Positions 37,215 through 45,705 of a DNA stretch of 64,000 nt are shown one piece after another. Positions within the stretch are counted from its first letter, which is position 1. Each line of letters starts with the position of its first letter. The DNA is from Phycisphaerae bacterium (GTDB lineage: Bacteria; Planctomycetota; Phycisphaerae; Sedimentisphaerales; Anaerohalosphaeraceae). Position numbers and translations under genes: made by a program. The stretch spans positions 1 through 64,000 of the forward strand of contig JACZKQ010000102.1 of NCBI GenBank assembly GCA_014859965.1, written 5' to 3'. The notes beneath the pieces are model-generated. The model was not told where the DNA came from and did not search any database. It worked only from the letters and a program-made list of their open reading frames with translations.

Positions 37215-37619
37215 TCACTTCACAAACGAATCGAACACCCGCACATTTTTCCAGTTTGCTTTGTTCCGTTCGATGAACGTGTGGTGGGCGGCCGCATCCT
37301 GGTACCTGTCATGATGCGCCATGTTCGCAAAGACGACATGCAGGCCCACATGCCAGTCCCGCACGTTCACCTCCCTGTCCAGTTCATCCACCAGCGGCCC
37401 CGCCGCGAAAAAGACAATACCCTTCTCCCCGGCCAGATAGGTGTAGCACTCCTTCACCAACCGCTCGCACGCCTCCGGGGTCGCATCGTGGAGTTCAAAA
37501 TACACATTGTGTGCAACTCGCCGCTGGCCGCCGCCCTGCCTGGCAAACTCCCGGCCACAGCCGCTAAGAGCCAAGACTCCGGTCACTACGACCACCATGA
37601 TCAATGCAAATCTTCTCAT
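37215..37619 (-). CDS. Dabb-domain lipoprotein
   Basis: The 134-residue product has a lipoprotein signal ending in LALSGC, then a stress-responsive alpha/beta-barrel (Dabb) domain: VAHNVYFELHDATPEACERL, an FFAAGPLVDELDREVN strand region, VGLHVVFANMAHHDRYQD and the final KNVRVFDSFVK. Such domains are common in Planctomycetota, often exported, with few known activities. ATG 37619 has a GGGAAG site; the frame upstream is not supported. Confidence 0.85.
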   Translation of the reverse strand: MRRFALIMVVVVTGVLALSGCGREFARQGGGQRRVAHNVYFELHDATPEACERLVKECYTYLAGEKGIVFFAAGPLVDELDREVNVRDWHVGLHVVFANMAHHDRYQDAAAHHTFIERNKANWKNVRVFDSFVK

Positions 37620-37829
37620 AATCAAGACTTCCCATAGCAAACAACGCATATCCCCGGCCCAACAACACCGCCAGGCCGGATATGCAATCAGAATACCAAC
37701 TCCAACTCAACCTGTCCACCCCGCCAATCGTATGTCATCACTGCCCCCTTTTTTCTGGCATACCACCCAGCAGAAGCTGATTATCGACAGCCAGCAGCTA
37801 ACGCCATCCCATGTGACTGCCCCAAAGCT

Positions 37830-39512
37830 TCATCCTGTAAGCAGATCGAATTCTTCCGGGCTGAGATTGTGGCGGAGTTTTTGGAGCGCGATCAGTTCGA
37901 TCTGCCGCACGCGTTCACTGCTGAGGTTCAGTTCCTCGCCGATCTGGCGAAGGGTTTTGGGCTTACGTTTCACGGGGCCGGTATCCAGGGCGAAGTGGTT
38001 GCGGACGATGTACTGCTCGCGTTCCGTAAGATTGTGCCCGATGACCTCGTCGAGGCTGCTGTGGGCCCGCTCCACCGCCGCAAAATCGACAATGGGCCCA
38101 AGCCGCATGTCCTGCTGCAGTTGCGTGACATCACCGCCGCTCTTGTCGGGGCGATGGGCCTCTTCCGGAATTCTCTTGGCGAAGTCTTTAGCGATCGCCC
38201 ACATGGCGTAGGTGCTGAAGCGGTATCCGCGGGTGTAGTCGAATTTCTCGACGGCCCGCATAAGCGAAAAATTGCCTTCGCTGATAAGGTCGGCCCGCTG
38301 GGCGCCGAGCGCTTGATGCTTCTGGGCGACGCTGGAGACAAGGCGGAGATTCGCCTCAATGATCGTTTTCTTGATCCGCGTCGCTTCTTCCAGATAATCT
38401 TCTATACGGCCAAGCTGCCGATTTGCACAGTGCACCCGATCGACGTCGTCAAGCAGTCGGCGGGCCTGACATTTGAGACAGTTGTATCGCCGAAACAGGT
38501 CCGTTTCCTGCTGACGCGTGAGCAGGCCGCGAGTTTCGCTGCCGCCGGGCGTCGCGGCCCCGTAGTGGTCCGAAATGATAGCCTCGACTTTTTGCGGATC
38601 GTCGAATTCGGGGCTGTCGATCCAGGCGATATTGCGTTCGAGCAGGTCGCCTGCTCGCCGGGTATTAATAATGCGGTAAATGGAGCTTCGACTGCGGTCG
38701 AATTTTTCCATGAGTTCGCCGATAGAGGCCCCCTGGCTTCGGGCGCGGCAAATCTGCTTGATCTCACGCAGACGGAGCCTTCCCTGGGACTTTCGGAAGA
38801 CGCTTCTGTCTTTTGCCTTCTTGTCGTAGGCGACGAGCAATCCGCGGATGGCCTCCGGAGAGCGCCCGGTTTCGGCAGCGATTTTCATGAGGATGCGGTG
38901 GCGGCTCTTTATGCCGCCCTCGGCGAGCGCGACGGCCCTGGCGACGATGTGGTCTTTTTCCTGGGGCGAGAGCTGGTTAAAGCCTGCCGCCTTTTCGACG
39001 AGATCACGATTGTCCGCGGCAAACCGGTCTACGGCGGGCGCAAGGAATCCCAGTTTCTTGCGGCCGTGGTCGAATACGAAGAGCCGGCCGCGCAATCCGC
39101 GGCTGCGCCAGCGGTGGATCGTCTTAGTGGACACTTTGAACCGGCGGGCGAGGTCTTCAACGGTAAAGACGGCGTCGCCGGGCGCCGGGATTGCAGGGGC
39201 GACCTGTCGGTTTGTCGAGGCGATGAAGGTGTTCAGCGCGCTGATCAGTTCCTCACCGCGAATGATCTGCTCGGCGTCCGGCGACTGAGGCCGGAAGCCG
39301 GCGACCTTAAAACATACAAACTCGAAGGGGTATTCCATTTCGGGCCGGACGATGTGCAGCAGGTCTTCGGCGCGGGCCAGTTCTCGCTCCTTCTGGCCGC
39401 GGGGCGCAAAACGCAGGCCGCTAAAGAAGAGTTTCAAAAGTTCGTTTTTGATTCGCCGCACTCGGTTATCTCCGCGCCGGTTTTTAAAGACAGGATTCAA
39501 AATCAAGTACAT
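37830..39512 (-). CDS. Sigma-70-family factor with extra N-terminal HTH units
   Basis: The product of about 560 residues ends in sigma region 2 (about 381-444, IIEANLRLVSSVAQKHQALG through FDYTRGYRFSTYAMWAI) and region 4 (about 483-551, LTEREQYIVRNHF, TLRQIGEELNLSSERVRQIE). The segment between them is short, so region 3 is reduced. Ahead of the core are a MerR/excisionase-like helix-turn-helix (115-166, TVEDLARRFKVSTKTIHRWR), a second HTH-like stretch (KIAAETGRSPEAIRGLL) and a third resembling resolvase HTHs (SIGELMEKFDRSRSSIYRII, 263-283). ATG 39512 is used; the TTG at 39554 is less likely. It is divergent from the rhamnosidase gene. Confidence 0.85.
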   Translation of the reverse strand: MYLILNPVFKNRRGDNRVRRIKNELLKLFFSGLRFAPRGQKERELARAEDLLHIVRPEMEYPFEFVCFKVAGFRPQSPDAEQIIRGEELISALNTFIASTNRQVAPAIPAPGDAVFTVEDLARRFKVSTKTIHRWRSRGLRGRLFVFDHGRKKLGFLAPAVDRFAADNRDLVEKAAGFNQLSPQEKDHIVARAVALAEGGIKSRHRILMKIAAETGRSPEAIRGLLVAYDKKAKDRSVFRKSQGRLRLREIKQICRARSQGASIGELMEKFDRSRSSIYRIINTRRAGDLLERNIAWIDSPEFDDPQKVEAIISDHYGAATPGGSETRGLLTRQQETDLFRRYNCLKCQARRLLDDVDRVHCANRQLGRIEDYLEEATRIKKTIIEANLRLVSSVAQKHQALGAQRADLISEGNFSLMRAVEKFDYTRGYRFSTYAMWAIAKDFAKRIPEEAHRPDKSGGDVTQLQQDMRLGPIVDFAAVERAHSSLDEVIGHNLTEREQYIVRNHFALDTGPVKRKPKTLRQIGEELNLSSERVRQIELIALQKLRHNLSPEEFDLLTG

Positions 39513-39744
39513 TATGCCCGATTTGAAGCCAAAAATCAAGGTTAAACTCTGCAAATCTCAGTTCACCATGTGTCCCAGGAAAACTGGGCTGCTTCGCCCG
39601 CACGATGCATGGTGATCAGGACGGATGGTTGAAAAAAATCGCACCGCTGGTTAGAATCTGGACCAGGTCAGATGTTTTGCGGCAGCCGGGGCTTTATGCC
39701 GTATGCCTGATGGCTTGCTGCCGCAGTATTCACGACGAGCGGCA

Positions 39745-39774
39745 TTGGGCCCTGCCGATCGATCTCATTAAAAT
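39745..39774 (+). promoter_or_regulatory. Candidate promoter of the rhamnosidase gene
   Basis: TTGGGC (39745-39750), an 18-base spacer and TAAAAT (39769-39774) lie just upstream of the rhamnosidase ATG at 39792, in the gap shared with the divergent sigma-factor gene. Confidence 0.4.
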
Positions 39775-39791
39775 AGTGGAGTGAGCGGATT

Positions 39792-42700
39792 ATGCTAAAC
39801 GGGATGAGAAGTAGCTTGTGGTTGGTCTGTGCGGCAGCGGCTTTGCTCGGAGCGATTCCGCCGGCGGAGGGCTTGTGTGATGTGACGGTATCGGGTCTGC
39901 GCTGTGAGTACCTGACCGATCCGCTTGGGATCGATGTCCTCGAACCTCGCCTGAGCTGGATGCTGGAAGCAGAGGGCGATGGGGCGAAGACGGGTCGCGG
40001 TGTGTCGCAGTCGGCCTGTCGCATTCTTGTGGCCTCCTCGCCGGAGCGACTCGCCCGCGACGAGGGCGACCTCTGGGACAGCGGCAAAATAACCTCCGGC
40101 GAGACTCAGCATGTCGCATACAGCGGCAGCGCCTTGCTCGCCCGTCAGCGTTGCCATTGGAAGGTGCGGATTTGGGATGGGGACGGGAAGGCATCCGGCT
40201 GGAGCGCGCCCGGGCAGTGGACGATGGGCCTTCTGGCGCCGGAGGATTGGCGGGCAAGCTGGATCACCGCGGGGGCGGAGGACGACAAGCCTTTACGGGA
40301 CTGCAACTGGATTTGGTCGGCTCGGGCGGCCGAGGGCGACCCTTCGATCATGCCGCCGGGAACCCGCTGGTTCCGCCGGCGTTTTGCGCTGCCGGCCGGG
40401 GCGGTTGCTGCTAAGGCCACCCTGTACTTGACAGCGGACAATTCCTTTACCGCTTATCTGAACGGCCGCCAGGTGCTGCAGGGGAGCCAGTGGCAGAGCC
40501 TGGCCGCCGTTGCGGTCGCGGACAGGCTGGTTGCCGGCGACAATGTAATTGCTGTTTGCGCCGTCAATGGGGGCACAGCTCCCAATCCGGCCGGCCTGCT
40601 CGGCTATTTGACGATTACCCTGAAGGATGGCGCGCAACACGCCGTCCCGGTGGACACTCACTGGCGGACCCGGAACGAAGAAGAAGCGGGGTGGACCGGT
40701 TTGGATTTTGATGACCGGTCGTGGCCCGCGGCCGTGTCGGTGGCGCGTTTTGGCGAGGGGCAATGGGGAACACAAGTGAATGTGCCGCGCAATCTGCCGT
40801 TGTTGCGCACGGCGTTTTGTGTCGACAAGCCGGTGCGACGCGCGGAACTGTCCATTTGCGGCCTGGGCTCTTATGAAGGGCTGCTGAACGGCCGCATGCT
40901 GGACGATGCCGTACTCGAACCGGGTTGGACCAACTACCGAAAATCCGTCTTGTATCGCGTGCATGACGTAACCGCCCGTCTTGTGCCGGGGGAGAATGTG
41001 CTGGGTGTGCTGCTGGGCAACAGCATGTACAATGTAACCGGCGGACGTTATACCAAATTCACCGGGTCTTTCGGGCCGCCCAAACTGATCGCTCAACTCG
41101 ATATCGACTATCAGGACGGAACCCGCAGCCGAGTTGTCAGTGATGCGAATTGGCGAACCTCGCCCGGGCCGATCACCTTCTCCTGCATTTTCGGCGGCGA
41201 AGATTATGACGCGCGTCAGGAGCAGGCCGGATGGGACCACAGTGGTTTCGATGACTCCGGTTGGAAACCTGCGCGGGAATGCGACGGTCCCGGCGGAACG
41301 TTGACCACTCGCTCGGCTCCGCCTGTCAAGGCGATGGAAATACTTCAGCCGGTGGGGATCACCCGTCCGCGGGCCGATGTGTGGGTTTATGATCTGGGAC
41401 AGAATTTCTCGGGCTGGCCCAGATTGAGCGTGGCCGGTCCGGCGGGGGCTGCCGTCAAAATGATTACCGGGGAACTGCTGGACGAAAATGGCCTGGTCAG
41501 CCAGCGCAGCAGCGGCGGGCCAGTCTGGTTTGCCTACACGCTCAAGGGGGACGCGCCGGAGGTCTGGCGGCCGCGATTCAGCTACAGCGGGTTTCGGTAT
41601 GTACAGGTAGAGGGCGCGGTGCCGGATGGGCGTCAGGCCGAGGGGCTCGGATTGCCCCGCATCCTGCATCTTCAGGGAGAGTTTCTTTATCCCGATACCT
41701 CCGTGGCCGGACAGTTCGCCTGTTCTAACGACGAGGTCAACCGGGTGCATGCCCTGATACTGGCGGCCATCAAGAGCAACTTCAAGAGTGTGCTGACCGA
41801 CTGTCCGCACCGTGAAAAGCTGGGGTGGCTGGAATGTTCGCACCTGCTGGCGGGCTGCTTCATGTACAATTTTGACTGCGCCCGGTTCTACGACAAGATT
41901 GCCCGGGACATGCGCGAGTCGCAGCTTGACAATGGACTCGTGCCGGATATAGCGCCGGAATATGTGGTGTTCAGCGGTGGTTTTCGCGATTCACCGGAAT
42001 GGGGCAGCGCCTCAGTGCTTTCGCCCTGGCGCACCTGGCGGATGTATGGCGATGTGCGGATATTGCAAGAACAGTATGAGACCATGAAACGGTATGTGGC
42101 ATACCTGGGCACGCGGGCCAAAGACCATATCGTGGCTTACGGACTGGGAGACTGGTACGACATCGGTCCGCGCGGGCCGGGACCCTCGCAGCTTACGTCA
42201 CTGGGGTTGACTGCGACCGGGGTTTACTATCAGGACATTAATGCCGTGCGGCAAATCGCGGCCCTGCTGGGGCGGGAGGACGATGCCGGTTTTTATGCCC
42301 GGCTGGCCGGCGAGGTCAAAAACGCCTTTGCAGCGGCCTTTTTCGATGCGGACACGAACCGGTATGATCGCAACAGCCAGACAGCGAGCGCCATGCCGTT
42401 ATTTCTGGATTTGGCGGCGCCTGGGCGGAGGGCCCTGGTGCTCGATAACCTGGTCGCCGACATTCGCGCCCGCGGCAACCGTGTGACCGCCGGGGATGTT
42501 GGTTTTTATTATGTGGTTCAGGCCTTGTTGGACGGCGGGCGCAGCGATGTGCTTTATGACATGCTCTGCCAAACCGAGGGCCCGGGTTATATGTACCAGC
42601 TCCAGAAGAACGCCACGAGCCTCACCGAGGCCTGGGACACCAACCCGGCTTCGTCTCAAAACCACTGCATGCTGGGCCACATTGAAGAGTGGTTTTACAG

Positions 42701-43040
42701 CGGACTGCTCGGCATCCGGCCCGCCGAGCCCGGATTTCGCCGGATTATTATCCAACCCCAGTTGGTGGGCGACCTAACCTGGGTTCGCGGCTATTACGAC
42801 TGCCCGTACGGCCGGATCGCCTGCGCGTGGCGGCGGGATGATGACACGGTCACACTCGACGTCACGATTCCCGTAAACACCACAGCTACTGTCTTCATCC
42901 CTGCCTGTGACGCAGCAACGGTTACTGAAGCGGGCCAACCGGTGGCCCGGGCCGCGGGGGTGACGTTTTTGCGGATGCAGGGGCAGGCTGCTGTTTTTCA
43001 GGTCGGCTCCGGAGTGTACCGGTTCGCATCGAAAATGTGA
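39792..43040 (+). CDS. Exported alpha-L-rhamnosidase (GH78)
   Basis: This 1082-residue enzyme cleaves terminal alpha-L-rhamnose from plant or algal polysaccharides and glycosides. A signal peptide (LWLVCAAAALLGAIPPAEG) is followed by the N-terminal fibronectin-like and beta-sandwich domains of GH78 (VSGLRCEYLTDPLGID, LSWMLEAEG). The (alpha/alpha)6 catalytic domain has TDCPHREKLGWLECSH near residue 670, and a C-terminal beta domain follows (WVRGYYDCPYGRIACAW). The length is typical. It stands alone: no sugar transporter or rhamnose catabolic genes are adjacent, and the upstream neighbour is the divergent sigma factor. Confidence 0.93.
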   Translation: MLNGMRSSLWLVCAAAALLGAIPPAEGLCDVTVSGLRCEYLTDPLGIDVLEPRLSWMLEAEGDGAKTGRGVSQSACRILVASSPERLARDEGDLWDSGKITSGETQHVAYSGSALLARQRCHWKVRIWDGDGKASGWSAPGQWTMGLLAPEDWRASWITAGAEDDKPLRDCNWIWSARAAEGDPSIMPPGTRWFRRRFALPAGAVAAKATLYLTADNSFTAYLNGRQVLQGSQWQSLAAVAVADRLVAGDNVIAVCAVNGGTAPNPAGLLGYLTITLKDGAQHAVPVDTHWRTRNEEEAGWTGLDFDDRSWPAAVSVARFGEGQWGTQVNVPRNLPLLRTAFCVDKPVRRAELSICGLGSYEGLLNGRMLDDAVLEPGWTNYRKSVLYRVHDVTARLVPGENVLGVLLGNSMYNVTGGRYTKFTGSFGPPKLIAQLDIDYQDGTRSRVVSDANWRTSPGPITFSCIFGGEDYDARQEQAGWDHSGFDDSGWKPARECDGPGGTLTTRSAPPVKAMEILQPVGITRPRADVWVYDLGQNFSGWPRLSVAGPAGAAVKMITGELLDENGLVSQRSSGGPVWFAYTLKGDAPEVWRPRFSYSGFRYVQVEGAVPDGRQAEGLGLPRILHLQGEFLYPDTSVAGQFACSNDEVNRVHALILAAIKSNFKSVLTDCPHREKLGWLECSHLLAGCFMYNFDCARFYDKIARDMRESQLDNGLVPDIAPEYVVFSGGFRDSPEWGSASVLSPWRTWRMYGDVRILQEQYETMKRYVAYLGTRAKDHIVAYGLGDWYDIGPRGPGPSQLTSLGLTATGVYYQDINAVRQIAALLGREDDAGFYARLAGEVKNAFAAAFFDADTNRYDRNSQTASAMPLFLDLAAPGRRALVLDNLVADIRARGNRVTAGDVGFYYVVQALLDGGRSDVLYDMLCQTEGPGYMYQLQKNATSLTEAWDTNPASSQNHCMLGHIEEWFYSGLLGIRPAEPGFRRIIIQPQLVGDLTWVRGYYDCPYGRIACAWRRDDDTVTLDVTIPVNTTATVFIPACDAATVTEAGQPVARAAGVTFLRMQGQAAVFQVGSGVYRFASKM

Positions 43041-43121
43041 CTTGGAAGGCTCAAGCAGGTGTGTCTGATAAAGCTGCTGGGAGCGCAACCTCTGCCGACC
43101 CAAAGACTTGCGCGAACGGAA

Positions 43122-43192
43122 TGGAGCTGGCGGGAATCGAACCCGCATCCCCGCGATGCGACCGCGGTGTACTCCCATTATACGACAGCCCC
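43122..43192 (-). tRNA. tRNA-Ala (anticodon CGC)
   Basis: The minus strand folds into a 71-base tRNA. The 7-bp acceptor stem contains the G3-U70 pair that marks alanine tRNAs, and the discriminator is A73. The D arm is short, the anticodon stem is a perfect 5 bp (CCGCG/CGCGG) with loop GTCGCAT, the variable loop is 4 bases, and the T arm is GCGGG-TTCGATT-CCCGC. The anticodon reads CGC, decoding GCG. CCA is not encoded. The C at position 9 and the loop bases G32 and T38 are unusual. Confidence 0.85.
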
Positions 43193-43346
43193 GTCTCAAA
43201 CCCGGCGAAAAGAACGGCTCTTGCGCTGGTTTTTGCCCGGCGACGGCTTATATTACGAAATCCGCAATGGAATTCAACATTTTTCCGGCAAAATCCGTGT
43301 TTTCACGTCACATTTCGCTCGGGAAACGCTCTTGGGGAGCTGAATT

Positions 43347-43370
43347 CAACGTTTTGGCGCCCAAACGTTG
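43347..43370. repeat. 24-bp near-perfect palindrome
   Basis: CAACGTTT and AAACGTTG flank a GGCGCC centre, giving 11 of 12 matching pairs. It lies 52 bases past the nitroreductase stop on the minus strand and could be a 3' hairpin or a protein-binding site. A related GAATTCAAC(A/G)TTTT direct repeat begins at about 43270 and 43342. Confidence 0.6.
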
Positions 43371-43421
43371 CCTTGGTTTGCTGCGTTTTGTGCTTTCTTT
43401 GCGAACTTTTGAGCGTTTGCC

Positions 43422-43934
43422 TCAGAATGCCCATTTTTCGTAGCAGACTATGCTGTCCATCTCGTCACGTTTCTTGGGGGCGGGTTTGTCGGCCGGGTAG
43501 CCGATGGGCATCAGCTCGATGACGGCAATTTTGTCGGGAATGCCGAGGAGTGCGCGGACCTTTTCGGGGAAAAACGAGCCGACCCAGCAGGTTGCCAGCC
43601 CCTCAGCGGTCGCCTGGAGGGCGATGTGCTCCAGGGCGATGGCGACGTCGATAGGGGCGACGGGCTGGCCGCACCGCATGACGTGGTCGCTTTCGCTGCA
43701 TGCGATGATGACAGCGGCGGCGGCGCCGACGAAGGCCTGGTTATTGGCGGCCTCGACGAGCTGTTCCTTCGCGGCCCGGTCCGTGACGACGACAAACCGC
43801 CAGTCCTGGAAATTGCGAGCAGACGGCGCCAGCCGTGCGGCCTCCAGTACGCGATCAAGCTTTTCGGCTTCTATGGGCTGATTGCGGTATGCCCGGCAAG
43901 AGTACCGGTTACGAATGGCTTCGAAAACGTCCAT
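43422..43934 (-). CDS. Nitroreductase-family flavoprotein
   Basis: The 170-residue protein has the FMN-binding opening VFEAIRNRYSCRAYRNQPI, the APSARNFQDWRFVVVTD stretch, and the mid-domain LQATAEGLATCWVGSF that contacts flavin. The end matches small nitroreductases (ELMPIGYPADKPAPKKR). Such enzymes reduce nitro compounds, quinones or other substrates with NAD(P)H. ATG 43934 has GGAGG seven bases upstream; the earlier in-frame codons are not used. It looks like a single-gene unit. Confidence 0.92.
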   Translation of the reverse strand: MDVFEAIRNRYSCRAYRNQPIEAEKLDRVLEAARLAPSARNFQDWRFVVVTDRAAKEQLVEAANNQAFVGAAAAVIIACSESDHVMRCGQPVAPIDVAIALEHIALQATAEGLATCWVGSFFPEKVRALLGIPDKIAVIELMPIGYPADKPAPKKRDEMDSIVCYEKWAF

Positions 43935-44120
43935 GCAAGTGCCTCCAAACAGATACTGTTCCAATTCTATGCACCCACAATGTAGCGTGGATCGATAGTG
44001 ACGTCAAGGGTCCCGGGCGATGGTTGGGCGGCTGGCGAAAGGCGGAGCCAATTGGTTAGGGCGTGGAAAAGAGGTATCATGCGCGCGTATGAGAGCAAAT
44101 GCGCAACCAGATACCCCCGG

Positions 44121-45680
44121 CTACAGGGTTTTGAGGCGGATGTTTTTGAACTGGACGGTCATGTCAGGGCCTCGGTGGACTTGGAGGGCGAGTTTGCCGG
44201 CGGTCGGGCGGTTTGGGTCTTTGTCTTCGACCTGGCACATGGTTTGGTTGTTGATCTTGAGGGTGGTGCGGCCGGCACGGGTGATTACCGTGTAGTCGTT
44301 CCATTGGGCGAGGTTGACGTGGGTTAGCAGTTCGGCGGGGTCGCCCGTTTGGGCGGTGACTTTTTTGTTGCCCTTTTCGTCGATTTGGACTTTTTGGCCG
44401 CGTTCGGCAAGGATGTCACGGAGCGTGTATTCCATGAGGACGCCGGTCCAGCGGTTGTCGGCGGAGAAGTCGGCCTGGGGGCCGATGAGGGCTTCGGGCT
44501 CCATGGCGGTGCGGGGGCGACTGTGGAAGTAGATGCCGGAGTTACCGCCTTCGAGGCGGAACTGGAGGCGGAGTTCGAAGTCCTTCGGTTCGCCGCCGGT
44601 CCATATCAGGAAGTTATTTTCGGCGATGCGGTTCTCGGGGGTGGTTCGGCCGGTGATGGCGCCGTCCTGGACCTTCCAGAGGCGCGGGTTGCCGGACCAG
44701 CCGGTGAGGTCTTTGCCGTTGAAGATGCTGACGAAGCCTTCTTCGGACTGCGAATCCAGAGGACCGAGCGGCGTGGTGTCGGCTTCGAGGTCGCCGCAGG
44801 CGAATTGAATGCCGTCGAGGTAGAAGCGGAGGATGGTCGGGTTCCACCAGTGCTCGGTGCGGTGGCCGATGGCGGAGTAGAAGACGCGGCCTTTGTCATA
44901 CAAGCGGACCCAGGCGAGGCCGAAGTCGTTGTCTTTGCGGTGGATCCACGGGACGGTCATGTTGGTGTTAGCGACGTCGAGTGACATGAGGACGCGGCTG
45001 GTGTTGCGAGACCAGGGGTCGTTAAACTGGAAGATTTCTTCGGCGAGGCGGAAGTCTTTGCCGTTAAAGGCGGCCATGAGGGGGTGGTCGGGGTCGTCGA
45101 TTTTGATGGCGACTTCTTCGTTCCAAGGGTGGCCCCAGTATGTGGCGCCGATCATGTCGAGGAACTCGGGCCAGTGGGTATTGCCGCCGATTGCGTGGTG
45201 GAACGCGACGACGCCGCGGCCGCTCTTGACCCAATCCATAAAGCTTTTTCGCAGGAGCTGCTCGACGGCCTGGATGGTGTCGCCGCGGCCTTCGAACTTC
45301 GGCATGTCGGCTTCGGTGGGGCGAATCCAAGGGCCGTTGGAGTTATTCATGATGATCGCATCGAAGCGGGCTAACGTCTCGGGGAGGAACATGGCGACGT
45401 CGTCGCTGACGACCGGTTCGTAGGCGCCGGTCTTTTCGCCCAACAGCTTCACGGCGTGCTCGGCCTGCGGGACACTGTAGCCCTTGTGCGGACAGGTGTC
45501 CATAAAAGGCGTGTTCCAGATCAGCACCCGCCGCGCGGCCTTGGGCGAAACACGGGCCGCCTTCGGAACCGCTTCATCAATTCGCCGCGCCTGGTCCCTC
45601 GTGAGCTGCGCTTGGCCTGAAGCGACAAGCATAACACAAACAAACAGAACAACGGCTGATTTCACAACACGATTCATCAT
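44121..45680 (-). CDS. Exported ThuA plus DUF1080 fusion protein
   Basis: From ATG 45680 (GGAGG upstream) the 519-residue product has a signal peptide and a ThuA-like domain (about 50-300: RRVLIWNTPFMDTC, DAIIMNNSNGPW, GRGVVAFHHAIGGNTHWPEF, GHRTEHWWN). A DUF1080 concanavalin-like domain follows (about 315-519: GFVSIFNGKDLTGWSGNP, SGIYFHSRP, QWNDYTVI). ThuA proteins act on keto-disaccharides, and DUF1080 members include 3-keto-glucoside hydrolases. It lies 25 bases downstream of a Gfo/Idh/MocA gene, the expected partner in a 3-keto sugar pathway. The fusion is common in Planctomycetota. Confidence 0.88.
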   Translation of the reverse strand: MMNRVVKSAVVLFVCVMLVASGQAQLTRDQARRIDEAVPKAARVSPKAARRVLIWNTPFMDTCPHKGYSVPQAEHAVKLLGEKTGAYEPVVSDDVAMFLPETLARFDAIIMNNSNGPWIRPTEADMPKFEGRGDTIQAVEQLLRKSFMDWVKSGRGVVAFHHAIGGNTHWPEFLDMIGATYWGHPWNEEVAIKIDDPDHPLMAAFNGKDFRLAEEIFQFNDPWSRNTSRVLMSLDVANTNMTVPWIHRKDNDFGLAWVRLYDKGRVFYSAIGHRTEHWWNPTILRFYLDGIQFACGDLEADTTPLGPLDSQSEEGFVSIFNGKDLTGWSGNPRLWKVQDGAITGRTTPENRIAENNFLIWTGGEPKDFELRLQFRLEGGNSGIYFHSRPRTAMEPEALIGPQADFSADNRWTGVLMEYTLRDILAERGQKVQIDEKGNKKVTAQTGDPAELLTHVNLAQWNDYTVITRAGRTTLKINNQTMCQVEDKDPNRPTAGKLALQVHRGPDMTVQFKNIRLKTL

Positions 45681-45705
45681 GATCCTGTCCTCCGGTGCAA
45701 TTCTC

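Noticed and set aside
37869-39545. 558-codon plus-strand frame opposite the sigma-factor gene
   Set aside because: The minus-strand frame has clear sigma regions 2 and 4; the plus frame has no recognisable fold or start signal.
40293-41843. 516-codon minus-strand frame opposite the rhamnosidase
   Set aside because: The plus-strand GH78 domain order is continuous through this stretch, and the antisense frame shows no motif.
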